A stretch of DNA of 64,000 bases from Alcanivoracaceae bacterium (GCA_029213045.1 JARGPN010000016.1:124001-188000); one strand, 5' to 3'. Shown: positions 9,302 to 18,694, numbered from the stretch's first letter. A program made the numbers and translations. The notes: a model not told the origin generated them from the sequence alone.

Positions 9302-11355
9302 AGGACGCTGGAAGGTGGCTGCAAATAGAAGCCCTGCAAATAATTTACACCGTTGATGGTCCACAGTGTTTGCATTTGATTAGCGCTTTCCACAAAGCCA
9401 ACGAGCACTTGCTTACCTTCACCGTCCGCGCGTTCGATCATTCGCGCAAACTTCTCTTTGCTTTCTTTGTTGCCTAAATCTTGCGTATAAGTGCCGTCAA
9501 ATTTAACGAGATCAATATTAATATGGCCGAATAGTTTGAACGGATCCAACGAGCCGCCAAAACGATTCACCGCCATTTTGCTGCCAATTTGATGCAGTTT
9601 CTCGCTGAACGCTGCTGCGAGCGAAAGGTAATTGGTAAGATCGGATTCAGGAAATTGGAACGTTACCTGAGAAGGGGAAATCTTTGCCGCCTTTAACGCC
9701 TTAACAATCCACTCCGCCAGCCCAGCATCTTCCAACGAATAACCGTTCAGGTTGATCAGCAGGCGCACGGTCTCATCCAATCCGGATGCCGCTTTAATTG
9801 AGTTGAGAATAACCCAGCGATCAATTTTACCCGCCAAACCAAGCCCACCGGCAACAGGAATAAATTGTGATGGCGACAGCACAGAGCCATCTTCTTGGGG
9901 CAAGTTCACAAACACTTCAAAGAAATGTTCGCCGTCTTCCGACATGCTCATGATCGGCTGGTACTGCAACTGCAAACCGCCTTTCTCTAACGCTTGGCGT
10001 AACACCAACGCTATCGCTTCAGCGGAACCCGCCTCGACATCATCAAGAGGATTATAGATTTGAATCGCGTTGCCTTTGCCATCGTTCGCGGCATGCGCTT
10101 TGTTACAACACTCAAGCGCTTTTGCCACAATCGTCTGACTAGAACGACTTTCTTCCTGCGCAAACGATACACCCACGCTGGCAGTAATATGCAGGCTGCG
10201 AGAATTTACCGTTGGTAGCATTTTTTCCAAGCCAGCACGCAGCGCCTCCGCCACTTCAGTCGCCTCATCAATATCATGGGCAGACGTTAAAATGCCGAAA
10301 TCTTCGCCGCTAATACGCGCTAGCAGGCTGCCCTCTCCGGCGTTCTCCGTCAAGAAGCCACCGATCATCTTCAACAACACATCGGCGCCTTCGATACCGA
10401 TGGCCGTTTGATGCTGTTCAAAATCATCCACGCGCACAATAAACACTGCGCTCATTTGACCGCTGCGTACCGCTTCCGATAAAGCGTCGTCGATCTTTGT
10501 CATAAACCAGCCGCGGTTAAACAACCCTGTCACTTGGTCTATCTGACTCATTTCGTGCAGCTTTTCCTGCAACACGTTTTCATCTACCGCAGCGACACGA
10601 ATGACAATCTGCGTGCACGCTTCTCCGTCGTAGGTTGACGCGGAAAATACAAACGTTGCATCGAATTCTTTGCCGTCTAAATTGACACCTTTACATTGAA
10701 GCTCATGCGTCTGAGTTTCATCTTGTGCTCGACTGCGTAGCAATTTTTTAAGCTTCTCGTGGTCTGCGGCCGAGACCATATCCATGATCGGGACACCGGC
10801 CAAATCATCGGAGCTTTCATAGCCGAACAGCTCTAGGTAAACGTCATTCGCGTGGATGTGCATGCCATCAACAACGTAAGCAATCGCGTCGCGACTTTGA
10901 TCCATTAATGTGGCGAGGCGCTTCTCTGCCTGATGCAGAGCCAACTGCGTATGCTGCAACTCTTTACGCAGGCGCAAGTGCTCAACCTGACGGTCTACTA
11001 ACAACATCATCAGCTCACGATCCGACACAGGCACCACTGCTCGCGCGCCGGCCTCTAGCATTTCACGCAAGACTTTTAGGTCAAGCTGATCATCGATCAC
11101 CATCAGCGGAACGTTTTTACCAAGGCGGTGAATATGACTTAGCGCAACCTTATAATCGCAACCACCAAACGTTGGCCGACATAACACTAGCTCCCACGTG
11201 CCAGACTTGAGGGCCTTAACGAAATCATCTTCGGATAATGCCAACTCCGCACGGGTGGCTTTGCCCGCATTACGCAGCGAATTCATCAACTGCTCTGCGT
11301 CATCTTGCGAGTCGTGCGCAATCAACAATCTGATGGTATCGAGGGTATAACTCAT
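9280..11355 (-). CDS. fimX: FimX-like degenerate GGDEF/EAL c-di-GMP effector
   Basis: A 691-residue cytoplasmic protein: a receiver-like domain lacking a clear phosphorylation site (about 1-125), a PAS domain (about 145-255), GGDEF (about 270-430) and EAL (about 440-685). The GGDEF signature is degenerate (SGEDF) and the EAL signature reads EVF, so neither synthesis nor breakdown of c-di-GMP is expected; the EAL domain may bind c-di-GMP. This layout, the length and the position beside serB match FimX of Pseudomonas, which promotes type IV pilus assembly and twitching at a cell pole. The 3' end overlaps serB by 22 bases. Confidence 0.9.
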   Translation of the reverse strand: MSYTLDTIRLLIAHDSQDDAEQLMNSLRNAGKATRAELALSEDDFVKALKSGTWELVLCRPTFGGCDYKVALSHIHRLGKNVPLMVIDDQLDLKVLREMLEAGARAVVPVSDRELMMLLVDRQVEHLRLRKELQHTQLALHQAEKRLATLMDQSRDAIAYVVDGMHIHANDVYLELFGYESSDDLAGVPIMDMVSAADHEKLKKLLRSRAQDETQTHELQCKGVNLDGKEFDATFVFSASTYDGEACTQIVIRVAAVDENVLQEKLHEMSQIDQVTGLFNRGWFMTKIDDALSEAVRSGQMSAVFIVRVDDFEQHQTAIGIEGADVLLKMIGGFLTENAGEGSLLARISGEDFGILTSAHDIDEATEVAEALRAGLEKMLPTVNSRSLHITASVGVSFAQEESRSSQTIVAKALECCNKAHAANDGKGNAIQIYNPLDDVEAGSAEAIALVLRQALEKGGLQLQYQPIMSMSEDGEHFFEVFVNLPQEDGSVLSPSQFIPVAGGLGLAGKIDRWVILNSIKAASGLDETVRLLINLNGYSLEDAGLAEWIVKALKAAKISPSQVTFQFPESDLTNYLSLAAAFSEKLHQIGSKMAVNRFGGSLDPFKLFGHINIDLVKFDGTYTQDLGNKESKEKFARMIERADGEGKQVLVGFVESANQMQTLWTINGVNYLQGFYLQPPSSVLQVSEGE

Positions 11356-11491
11356 GTAGCTATCGCTTACCTAGTTACGTCATTCATTTTCTGGGCGAAG
11401 CGCTCACCAAATCGGAGCTGCTAACTATGTGGCATCGGCGGCGCTGTCGTGTTTTTAGCGACACCGCAACATCTAAAGCCAAAAATACCCA

Positions 11492-11510
11492 GCTCTATGA
11501 TTCATAGAGC
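11492..11510. promoter_or_regulatory. Perfect 19-base palindrome upstream of fimX
   Basis: GCTCTATGATTCATAGAGC has nine-base arms around a single T. It lies 137 bases before the fimX start and 125 bases after the stop of the preceding gene on the same strand. A hairpin with one loop base is unfavourable, so a protein-binding operator is more likely than a terminator. The rest of the 279-base gap (11356-11634) shows no credible gene. Confidence 0.45.
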
Positions 11511-11634
11511 AATGAAACGAACGATAATTATTGATTCCATCCCCAAAAACTACCAAGCGATGCGTCACTGCACGGCTTTGCATTTAAATCATCTAAACAA
11601 CGAACCAAGCATCAGCCAACCACCCATTACGTGG

Positions 11635-13554
11635 TTATAGGCTGCTCCAAATTGAGTCAAAATCTTCGCCGCTTTCTTTATTTTCTACGTCCGGCGTTTC
11701 ATCCAAGCTCGCAGCACCGGTCATGGCGTTTTTGTATTCGTATTGCCCGAAACTAGCCGTACCATTGACCTTGCGATTCAAAATCACCTTACTGTTGTCG
11801 CCACTGGCCACAAGCTCAATTTTAGCACCGCCATGAAACCCAACTGATGGTACCAGCAGCGTCGCAGGCTGCCCAATAGCATTTAGCGCTGGCAGCAACA
11901 GTGCGCGCATAAAGCTGCCCGCATCGCCCGTTTTACGCAGCACACGAACGCCGCACGGCAACGCTCTCGGCGCCAATAACTCAACGCCAAATTGTGCGCC
12001 CTGAGTGGCTAATTGCTTCACCCAGCGTACAACACCAATAGCCCATTCATTTTGCCCAAGCTCCCGCACCCCTAGCATTTCGCCGGTGCGCAAAGAGGCA
12101 GGCGCTGCCCCAACCCACTCGAGACAATAGCCGCCGGGGCTAGCGTTAATTTTTTGGCAGGTGAAATGCTCGCTGCTAATTGTTTTAGCGCCCGCTTCTT
12201 GCTGCTTTGCCAGCGCACTGGTAATGCCGGCAAACTCGATATCGTCGATATTCGCGTCGTCACCCATGTTATGACCGCCACCATCGTAGGCGCGCGACCA
12301 CGGGTCGTCTTCTCCGCTCATTCGCGGGCTTCCCGAAGCAAAAGATGCCGGCTTATTCGACAAGAATGGATTGCCTTCTTCACCCTGCGCCAGTACCTGT
12401 AAATTTCGACCACGCACCATGCGCTCGAAATCCATACCGTTCGACAAAGTGCCATGCAGCGCGGTCAATCCCAAACTTATATCAATGGGTCCGGTCTGCC
12501 CGAGACGCTTGAATGAACGCTCCGTCAGAGCACCCCAAGCTTGCTGCAAATGTGCGAGTAAATTCTCCGCCATGCCATCGGGCACTTCAAAATCGGGCAG
12601 AGGGTTATGTGCAATGATCGACGCAAGCTTGCCAACTAATAAACGCGAATCGATATAACGACACTGGTCTCCAGCGACGGACACGTGCGTGCGATAGGTT
12701 GGCGGACGATCCACCTGCAAATCGAATACAAATAAATCGGGGTCTTCGCCGGCTTCTTTAATATCAATTAAATCACTCCACACTTCTGTGGCGCGATACA
12801 CCAACGCAATTTCTTGCTGACGTAACTGGTTAGGTTTCGATGTCGACAATAAAAGTACGCGAGCATACGCGTCAGCAATCGAAGACGATTCAATTAACGC
12901 GAAATCTGCGTCGGCCACTTCTTGATTAGCAATGTTGTGCATTTCTGCGAGCAAATAAAGCTGATGTAGCTCCAACCACAAATGACGCGCAACCGGAAAA
13001 TAAAGCTGGTAACTACGCACCAAACTATCTGTTAACGCAGCAATCGCGCGATGTACAGACGCCGCCACAGTACGGCGACCCTCTCTATCGTTGATGCGAC
13101 TCACGCCTTGCACTGCGACGAGTTTATATCCACTCGCCAAATGACTTTGCAACGCCTGCGCCAAACTCGCCACACGCCGCGCCTTATCCGGCAACACCAA
13201 GGATTGATTTAAATAATGTTTTCCCAGCGCACGGCAAACGTGGAGAATCACTGGGCGCACAATTTCCAACAACGTAAAGCGCTGCAGAAAAGGCAACTGC
13301 AAGCGGTTAAGTTCTTGGATAAATTGATAAAGCTGGCGCGACGTTTCGCCCATGTTCATTAACGGCAGCTCGTCTACCCACACCTTCAGACGCTTGGCCT
13401 GGTCGCTGCCAATAGTCAGGTACTGGAGATCCTGCTCCGGTAGCTTCAACCTAATTTTTTGTGGTTGCTGATCCATGCCAAGGCGTTCCAGTGTTGTTAG
13501 GTTGTCCCAGTAACCCCTCTCGATTGATTCAGCGTCCCAGACGCCTGAAAACAT
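11635..13554 (-). CDS. Protein with PilZ-like C-terminal domain, function unknown
   Basis: A 639-residue soluble, largely helical protein. I do not recognise the first 430 residues. Around residues 470-475 the segment NASPGG fits the (D/N)-x-S-x-x-G half of the PilZ c-di-GMP-binding motif, followed by beta strands up to about residue 545; the arginine half (RxxxR) is not obvious, so binding is uncertain. It lies upstream of fimX on the same strand, which makes a shared c-di-GMP or pilus role a reasonable inference. The ATG at 13554 has a weak ribosome site; ATG 13476 is an alternative giving 613 residues. Confidence 0.6.
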   Translation of the reverse strand: MFSGVWDAESIERGYWDNLTTLERLGMDQQPQKIRLKLPEQDLQYLTIGSDQAKRLKVWVDELPLMNMGETSRQLYQFIQELNRLQLPFLQRFTLLEIVRPVILHVCRALGKHYLNQSLVLPDKARRVASLAQALQSHLASGYKLVAVQGVSRINDREGRRTVAASVHRAIAALTDSLVRSYQLYFPVARHLWLELHQLYLLAEMHNIANQEVADADFALIESSSIADAYARVLLLSTSKPNQLRQQEIALVYRATEVWSDLIDIKEAGEDPDLFVFDLQVDRPPTYRTHVSVAGDQCRYIDSRLLVGKLASIIAHNPLPDFEVPDGMAENLLAHLQQAWGALTERSFKRLGQTGPIDISLGLTALHGTLSNGMDFERMVRGRNLQVLAQGEEGNPFLSNKPASFASGSPRMSGEDDPWSRAYDGGGHNMGDDANIDDIEFAGITSALAKQQEAGAKTISSEHFTCQKINASPGGYCLEWVGAAPASLRTGEMLGVRELGQNEWAIGVVRWVKQLATQGAQFGVELLAPRALPCGVRVLRKTGDAGSFMRALLLPALNAIGQPATLLVPSVGFHGGAKIELVASGDNSKVILNRKVNGTASFGQYEYKNAMTGAASLDETPDVENKESGEDFDSIWSSL

Positions 13555-13672
13555 TCAATCCATGAGACCGCGCATTATTTCATACGAGGTCGAGATACGA
13601 GGGACAACCTTTTGATTTGTCTTAATTTGTGACCGATTTCACGACTTTAAGCGAATCGCGCCGACCTGTAAA

Positions 13673-14779
13673 TCAGCCACTTGGGCCTATAGATCGCCCA
13701 GACAGCCAAGTTTTACTTTTCTCCGCCGGCATCTCCCGCACCAGCCTCGGCACCAAGTAGCCTGGCAGTCGCTCCTGCATGGCGCCGTGAAGCGCCAATG
13801 CCTGCGCATCATCCACCATAAAATGGGCAGCGCCGGCGACAGGGTCAAGCTGGTGTAGGTAGTACGGCAGCACCGCCGCTTCGTACAACCGCTCAGACAG
13901 ATCGCACAGCGCACCGACGTCGGCATTCACGCCTTTTAGCAACACGGTTTGATTGAGCAGTGTTACACCGCATGCCCGTAACAGCGAAAAAGCGGCCATG
14001 ACGTCGTCGCTGAGCTCGTTCGCGTGATTGGCGTGAAGCACCATCGCCACCGACAGAGGAAAGTCCGTCAACACCTGCAGCAAGCCTTCACTAACCCGCT
14101 CAGGCATCACCAGCGGCAGTCGAGTATGAATGCGAAGCCGCCGCAGCTGTGGCAACGCGGCGAGTCGCGCCAGCAAATCTCGTAGTCGGCGATCAGAAAG
14201 GCTCAGTGGGTCGCCGCCGCTCAGAATCACCTCAGTAATGTCGTCGCGCTGCTCAAGCCACGCTATGGCGCCCCCGAGTCGCTCCGTTGTGGAAACATGC
14301 TCTTGGTAAGGAAAATGACGCCGAAAGCAGTAGCGGCAGTGGATCGCGCAAGCACCGGTGGCCATCAGCAGTACGCGACCGTGATATTTGTGCAAAATGC
14401 CCGGCACCGGCGCAAAAGACTGCTCGTCCAATGGATCTGCTGCAAAGCCTGCGACGGGCTGGAGCTCAATGCCTTGCCCCAGTATCTGCAGCAGCAATGG
14501 GTCCTGTGGATTGCCTCGCTCTATCCGCTCGACATAGCTGCGCGGCACCTTCAACGGAAAGTCGGCGCTCGCCGCCAGCGCGGCGGGCAAATCCGCTGGA
14601 TCAAGACCAAGCAGGTCAAACAATTCCTCACTTTCGGTAATCAATGCTTTGCCTGACGGTTGCCAGTCGCTAGCCGCATCGCTGTGCGCTATGATTGCGG
14701 CCTTTTTACGGACCCCATGACGCACCGCCTCTGCGGGAGGAGCATTGGGTATCAACGTGTTAAGCGGCTCATTGGGCAT
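13673..14779 (-). CDS. epmB: EF-P beta-lysylation protein EpmB (lysine 2,3-aminomutase family)
   Basis: A 368-residue radical SAM enzyme that converts (S)-alpha-lysine to (R)-beta-lysine for attachment to EF-P. The cluster-binding motif is C-x3-C-x2-C in CAIHCRYC, followed by FRRHFPY, typical of the KamA/EpmB family; VILSGGDPL is the SAM-binding segment. It is shorter than catabolic aminomutases, as expected for EpmB. It is divergent from efp with only 22 bases between the two start codons, and epmA follows efp, so the three genes form one modification locus. Confidence 0.95.
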   Translation of the reverse strand: MPNEPLNTLIPNAPPAEAVRHGVRKKAAIIAHSDAASDWQPSGKALITESEELFDLLGLDPADLPAALAASADFPLKVPRSYVERIERGNPQDPLLLQILGQGIELQPVAGFAADPLDEQSFAPVPGILHKYHGRVLLMATGACAIHCRYCFRRHFPYQEHVSTTERLGGAIAWLEQRDDITEVILSGGDPLSLSDRRLRDLLARLAALPQLRRLRIHTRLPLVMPERVSEGLLQVLTDFPLSVAMVLHANHANELSDDVMAAFSLLRACGVTLLNQTVLLKGVNADVGALCDLSERLYEAAVLPYYLHQLDPVAGAAHFMVDDAQALALHGAMQERLPGYLVPRLVREMPAEKSKTWLSGRSIGPSG

Positions 14780-14801
14780 GCAAACAACCTACGGGTGAAA
14801 A

Positions 14802-15371
14802 ATGGCAACCTATTCTACCAACGAATTTAAATCCGGTTTGAAAGTAATGCTCGATGGCGACCCATGCGCCATTGTGGAAAACGAATTTGTGAAGCCAGGC
14901 AAAGGCCAAGCGTTTAACCGCGTCCGCTTACGCAACCTCAAAACCGGCAAGATGTGGGAACGTACGTTTAAGTCTGGCGAATCCTTAGAAGGCGCGGACG
15001 TGATCGATGTAGAGATGCAGTATCTCTATAGCGACGGCGAATTCTTCCACTTTATGGATCCAAACAGCTTCGAACAGCAAGCGGCCGATGCGGCAGCGGT
15101 AGGCGATGCGAAATTGTGGCTCGCCGAAGAAGACTCCTGCACGGTGACACTTTGGAATGGCGTCCCGCTAGCGGTGACTCCTCCGAACTTTGTGGAACTG
15201 GAAATTGTTGAAACCGATCCAGGCGTAAAAGGTGACACGGCAGGCACGGGCGGCAAGCCAGCGAAGCTAACCTCTGGCGCAGTGGTACGTGTACCGCTAT
15301 TTGTTCAGCAAGGCGAAGTCATTAAAGTAGATACGCGTAGCGGCGAATACGTTAGCCGCGTCAAAGAATAA
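14802..15371 (+). CDS. efp: Elongation factor P
   Basis: EF-P rescues ribosomes stalled at polyproline stretches. The 189-residue protein has the three beta-barrel domains of the family. The lysine that receives beta-lysine sits in the loop [11 protein letters not shown] near residue 34, so the substrate site for EpmA/EpmB is intact. The C-terminal signature region [13 protein letters not shown] is present. The 22-base gap to epmB means that its promoter must extend into epmB coding sequence. epmA begins ten bases after the stop. EpmC, the hydroxylase, is not in this window. Confidence 0.98.
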   Translation: MATYSTNEFKSGLKVMLDGDPCAIVENEFVKPGKGQAFNRVRLRNLKTGKMWERTFKSGESLEGADVIDVEMQYLYSDGEFFHFMDPNSFEQQAADAAAVGDAKLWLAEEDSCTVTLWNGVPLAVTPPNFVELEIVETDPGVKGDTAGTGGKPAKLTSGAVVRVPLFVQQGEVIKVDTRSGEYVSRVKE

Positions 15372-15381
15372 AGTCGCTGCC

Positions 15382-16326
15382 GTGACAAACTGGCGCCCCT
15401 CCGCAAGCCTTCACGCCTTGCAGGCCCGCGCCAGTTTGTATGCGGCGATTCGGCAGTTTTTTTCTGAGCGACATGTTTTAGAAGTCGAAACACCCTCACT
15501 CGCGCAACACGGCGTCACCGACTTGCACATCGATTGCATCGCTGTTCCGCGCTACGGATACTTACAATCTTCACCTGAATTCCATATGAAGCGCTTGCTC
15601 GCGTCAGGCAGCGGCCCAATTTATCAAATCGGCAAAGCATTCCGAGACGGCGAAAGCGGCTCAAAACATAACCCCGAGTTCACCATGCTGGAGTGGTATC
15701 GCCCAGGCTTTTCGTTGCAGGATTTAATCGAGGAATGCATTGTGTTGTTGCGGTCATGTCTGAACATAACGCAGACAGCACAACACCGTTTCCGCGACAT
15801 TTTTTTTGATGTTGTCGGGGTTGATCCAATCCGCAGCGATATCGCTACGCTACGTCACACTGCGCAATCTTATGACGCGCACCTTCCTGAACTAGACAAA
15901 CCTGCGCTAATCGATTGGTTAATGTCGTGTGTCGTTGAGCCTGCCCTGCCACAACACTGCATCAATATTGTCACAGATTTTCCAGAATGGGCGGCCGCGC
16001 TAGCACAAAAAAAAGCTGATGCGAACGGTGACATTGTCGCGCAACGCTTCGAGATATATGCCAACGGCATCGAACTAGCCAACGGCTACTTAGAACTCAT
16101 TGATGCGCAAGAGCAAGCGTTGCGATTTACCCACGATAACGCGTTACGTCAGCAACAAAATAAAGACTTTATGAGGCCTGATCAGGCGTTACTCAGCGCA
16201 CTAGAGCATGGACTGCCGCAATGCAGCGGCGTAGCGATAGGATTGGATAGAGTATTGTTAGTGCAACAGCAAGCGCAATCGCAATCGCTGGCGGATATTA
16301 TTGCCTTTCCAAACGATCGCGCTTAA
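15382..16326 (+). CDS. epmA: EF-P--(R)-beta-lysine ligase EpmA
   Basis: A 314-residue paralogue of the catalytic half of class II lysyl-tRNA synthetase, without the anticodon-binding domain. It activates beta-lysine and transfers it to the EF-P lysine. Class II motif 2 appears as FRDGESGSKHNPEFTMLEWY and motif 3 as GVAIGLDRV near the C-terminus. Start is GTG 15382. It lies directly behind its substrate gene efp. The stop is nine bases from the stop of the convergent hydrolase gene. Confidence 0.96.
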   Translation: MTNWRPSASLHALQARASLYAAIRQFFSERHVLEVETPSLAQHGVTDLHIDCIAVPRYGYLQSSPEFHMKRLLASGSGPIYQIGKAFRDGESGSKHNPEFTMLEWYRPGFSLQDLIEECIVLLRSCLNITQTAQHRFRDIFFDVVGVDPIRSDIATLRHTAQSYDAHLPELDKPALIDWLMSCVVEPALPQHCINIVTDFPEWAAALAQKKADANGDIVAQRFEIYANGIELANGYLELIDAQEQALRFTHDNALRQQQNKDFMRPDQALLSALEHGLPQCSGVAIGLDRVLLVQQQAQSQSLADIIAFPNDRA

Positions 16327-16335
16327 TTAACGCGG

Positions 16336-17262
16336 CTATGCCACTGCCTGACCTTGGGGCTGCATCGCACCGCGCTTTACCGTTTCCAAAATTGAATCTT
16401 TAATTTCGTCCATCACCGCAGCGGGAAAGTCATGGCCCATGCCCTTGATTAAATGGAGCCGCGAGTCGCGAATATATTTCGCCGACATTTTTCCGCCAAC
16501 AGGACGAATCAGCGGGTCGCTGGCGCCGTGAATAATTGTCGTCGGCGCCTTAATACGATGCAGGTCACGACGAAAACTGCCGGTGGCCATAATCGCCATA
16601 AACTGCTGACGAATTCCGCGCGGGTGCAAACCACGCGTCCAACTTTGGCGGAACATGGCATCCATATCTTCATCAGCCTGCGGTAATACCCCACCAAGCT
16701 TTGCCATCATCTGCTTTCCGAATGACACATACTGCTCAACATTTTCGATTTTAACGCGCGGACCCACCAACGTTTTTAAGGCTGCCATTTTCGGCGGCGG
16801 CACCATACGACTGTTCGGGCTCGACATGATAGATGTTAGGCTTAACACCCTGTCCGGATGATGAATCGCCAATAGTTGGCTAATCATTCCGCCCATCGAC
16901 GCACCAACTAAATGCACCTTGGGAATATTGAGCGCATCTAACAACCCAACAGTATCGCTCACCATATCGTGCAAGGTGTACTGCACGCGTATTGGCATGC
17001 CAACAAAATAGCGAAACATTGCGCCCGCAGGGTTATGCGTAATCGGAGAGCGGAAACGTGTACTCATTCCGACATCGCGGTTATCAAACCGAATCACTCG
17101 ATATCCTTGCTCCGCCAGCGCGTTTAATATTTTTTCTGGCCAAAACACCATCTGCGCAGACAGGCCCATGACAAATAGGATCGGCTCGCCGTCTTGTGGG
17201 CCGCGCTCTTCATAAAACAATTCAACGCCGTTGCTTGGGATCTTGCCACTGGTAATCTGCAT
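16336..17262 (-). CDS. Alpha/beta-hydrolase fold protein
   Basis: A 308-residue hydrolase of the esterase/proline-iminopeptidase-like type. The nucleophile elbow is GASMGG and the oxyanion region VMGLSAQ follows the first strands; FDNRDVGMS is a common segment in this group. The late histidine lies in KGMGHDFP and the acid probably in GASDPLI. There is no signal peptide, so it should be cytoplasmic. The substrate cannot be inferred. It is divergent from the zinc-ribbon/pilin-domain gene. Confidence 0.88.
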   Translation of the reverse strand: MQITSGKIPSNGVELFYEERGPQDGEPILFVMGLSAQMVFWPEKILNALAEQGYRVIRFDNRDVGMSTRFRSPITHNPAGAMFRYFVGMPIRVQYTLHDMVSDTVGLLDALNIPKVHLVGASMGGMISQLLAIHHPDRVLSLTSIMSSPNSRMVPPPKMAALKTLVGPRVKIENVEQYVSFGKQMMAKLGGVLPQADEDMDAMFRQSWTRGLHPRGIRQQFMAIMATGSFRRDLHRIKAPTTIIHGASDPLIRPVGGKMSAKYIRDSRLHLIKGMGHDFPAAVMDEIKDSILETVKRGAMQPQGQAVA

Positions 17263-17320
17263 GCTAAATCTCTATTTTTATGTGCGGCCCAGCCACCGTC
17301 TAGGAACGATGGGCTCTAAT

Positions 17321-17344
17321 AATAGCGACGAAAATAGCGACGAA
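17321..17344. repeat. Two tandem 12-base direct repeats upstream of the zinc-ribbon gene
   Basis: AATAGCGACGAA occurs twice with no gap (17321-17332, 17333-17344), ending 20 bases before the ATG at 17365. Position suggests a binding site or a chance slippage duplication. Confidence 0.6.
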
Positions 17345-17364
17345 ACGGATACTGGCGCAACCTG

Positions 17365-18687
17365 ATGACTGATATTGGCCTGAAAAGATACCGACTTATA
17401 TTCTACGGCAACCTCATGTTAGAGGCCGATCCTGACGCCGCCCGAGCGGCCTTCGCCAAGCGCTATAAATTAAATGATCAGAAGCTCACTGCCAGCTTTT
17501 CTGGCCGTAAGGTTGCGCTGCATTCGGAACTGAACGAACAAGATGCCTACCGAATCCAAAGCGAATTGGAAGATATCGGCCTCATTACCCATCTTGAACT
17601 ACTCGAAACAAGCAAATCACCGCAAGCCGCACCAACAAAGAAAAAGACTGCGATACCTCCGCTAGAAAAGCGAGCAGACCCCACGCGGGCAAACACAGCC
17701 CAAGAACCTGCCCAAACAAGTGCGCCCAAGGCAGACTCTCGCCATCTCACGCCGTGCCCGTCATGCCGCCAGCCCATCGAACCGAAGGCCTTAAATTGCC
17801 GCTATTGCGGTGAACGCGTTGGTAAACGCAGCTTAACGTGGCTGTGGCTATCCGCCGCCGGCTTGCTGTTGGCGGTCGGCATTGGCGGCTTGCTGTCTTT
17901 CATCGCCCCTCTTTACCAACAGCAAGTAAGCAAATCATCGACCACTCGCGCCATCAGCAATGGCATCGAGGAAGCGAAAGCTATCCAACAACCTGTACGC
18001 GAATTTATCGGCAGAACTGGATTCTGGCCGAACACTAATTTAGATGCGGGGCTCGACGAACCGCAAACGTTCCGCACCGAATCAACCGACAGCCTGACCG
18101 TGGGCAATAAAGCGTTAATCATTCTTACATTTAACACAGACCTCCCAGACATTGGCGGAGAAACTCTGCTGTTCGTTCCTCAAAAAGAACCGGACGGGTC
18201 TGTTAGCTGGCGCTGCGATGGCGGCTCACTCGCTATGGAGCTGCGCCCTACGGAATGCATTCCCCCCGACGTAAGCGCTTATAAAAAGCCAGAAAAGGCC
18301 AAGCCATTAGACGTCACATCACTGCCCTCGCTACCCAGACAGAACACTCAAGGGCCATCAGTGTCGCGCGTACATCAAGTCATTCGAGACGAAATCGCCA
18401 ACACTGCTCATGTTCGGCAGGCGTTAATGGCCGGCCTCATGGAGGGAGATTGGCCCTTTAACAACGGCAATGCTGGCTTGCCGGAGGGCCGCAAAATTGC
18501 ATCCGCCAACTTCCGACGTGTTGAAGTACAGATGGGTGGAAAGATCATGTATGAATTCTCCGACGCCATTTATGGATTCGAGGGGCACAAGCTTTACCTC
18601 GTACCTACCAGTATCGGCGAGTGGCGCTGCGAAGCTACCTTCCCAGAAAAATACGTTCCACCAGACTGCGGCGGCGGCGTGCGTTAG
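17365..18687 (+). CDS. Membrane protein with zinc ribbon and two pilin-like domains
   Basis: A 440-residue protein of unknown function. Residues 1-80 form a small alpha/beta domain seen at the N-terminus of varied proteobacterial membrane proteins (it contains FSGRKVAL). A Lys/Pro/Ala-rich linker leads to a zinc ribbon (C131, C134, C145, C148) and one membrane helix (about 158-180). Beyond it are two similar domains that resemble the globular part of type IV pilins: the first has TGFWPNTNLDAGL and a Cys pair (C284, C298), the second GDWPFNNGNAGLPEG and a Cys pair near the C-terminus (WRCEATFPEKYVPPDC). There is no prepilin cleavage site. The N-terminus should be cytoplasmic and the pilin-like part periplasmic. 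Confidence 0.75.
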   Translation: MTDIGLKRYRLIFYGNLMLEADPDAARAAFAKRYKLNDQKLTASFSGRKVALHSELNEQDAYRIQSELEDIGLITHLELLETSKSPQAAPTKKKTAIPPLEKRADPTRANTAQEPAQTSAPKADSRHLTPCPSCRQPIEPKALNCRYCGERVGKRSLTWLWLSAAGLLLAVGIGGLLSFIAPLYQQQVSKSSTTRAISNGIEEAKAIQQPVREFIGRTGFWPNTNLDAGLDEPQTFRTESTDSLTVGNKALIILTFNTDLPDIGGETLLFVPQKEPDGSVSWRCDGGSLAMELRPTECIPPDVSAYKKPEKAKPLDVTSLPSLPRQNTQGPSVSRVHQVIRDEIANTAHVRQALMAGLMEGDWPFNNGNAGLPEGRKIASANFRRVEVQMGGKIMYEFSDAIYGFEGHKLYLVPTSIGEWRCEATFPEKYVPPDCGGGVR

Positions 18688-18694
18688 CCCTCAG

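Noticed and set aside
11449-11640. A 63-codon open frame on the plus strand in the fimX upstream gap
   Set aside because: No ribosome site, unusual composition, and it crosses the end of the neighbouring gene and the palindrome; no sign of coding.
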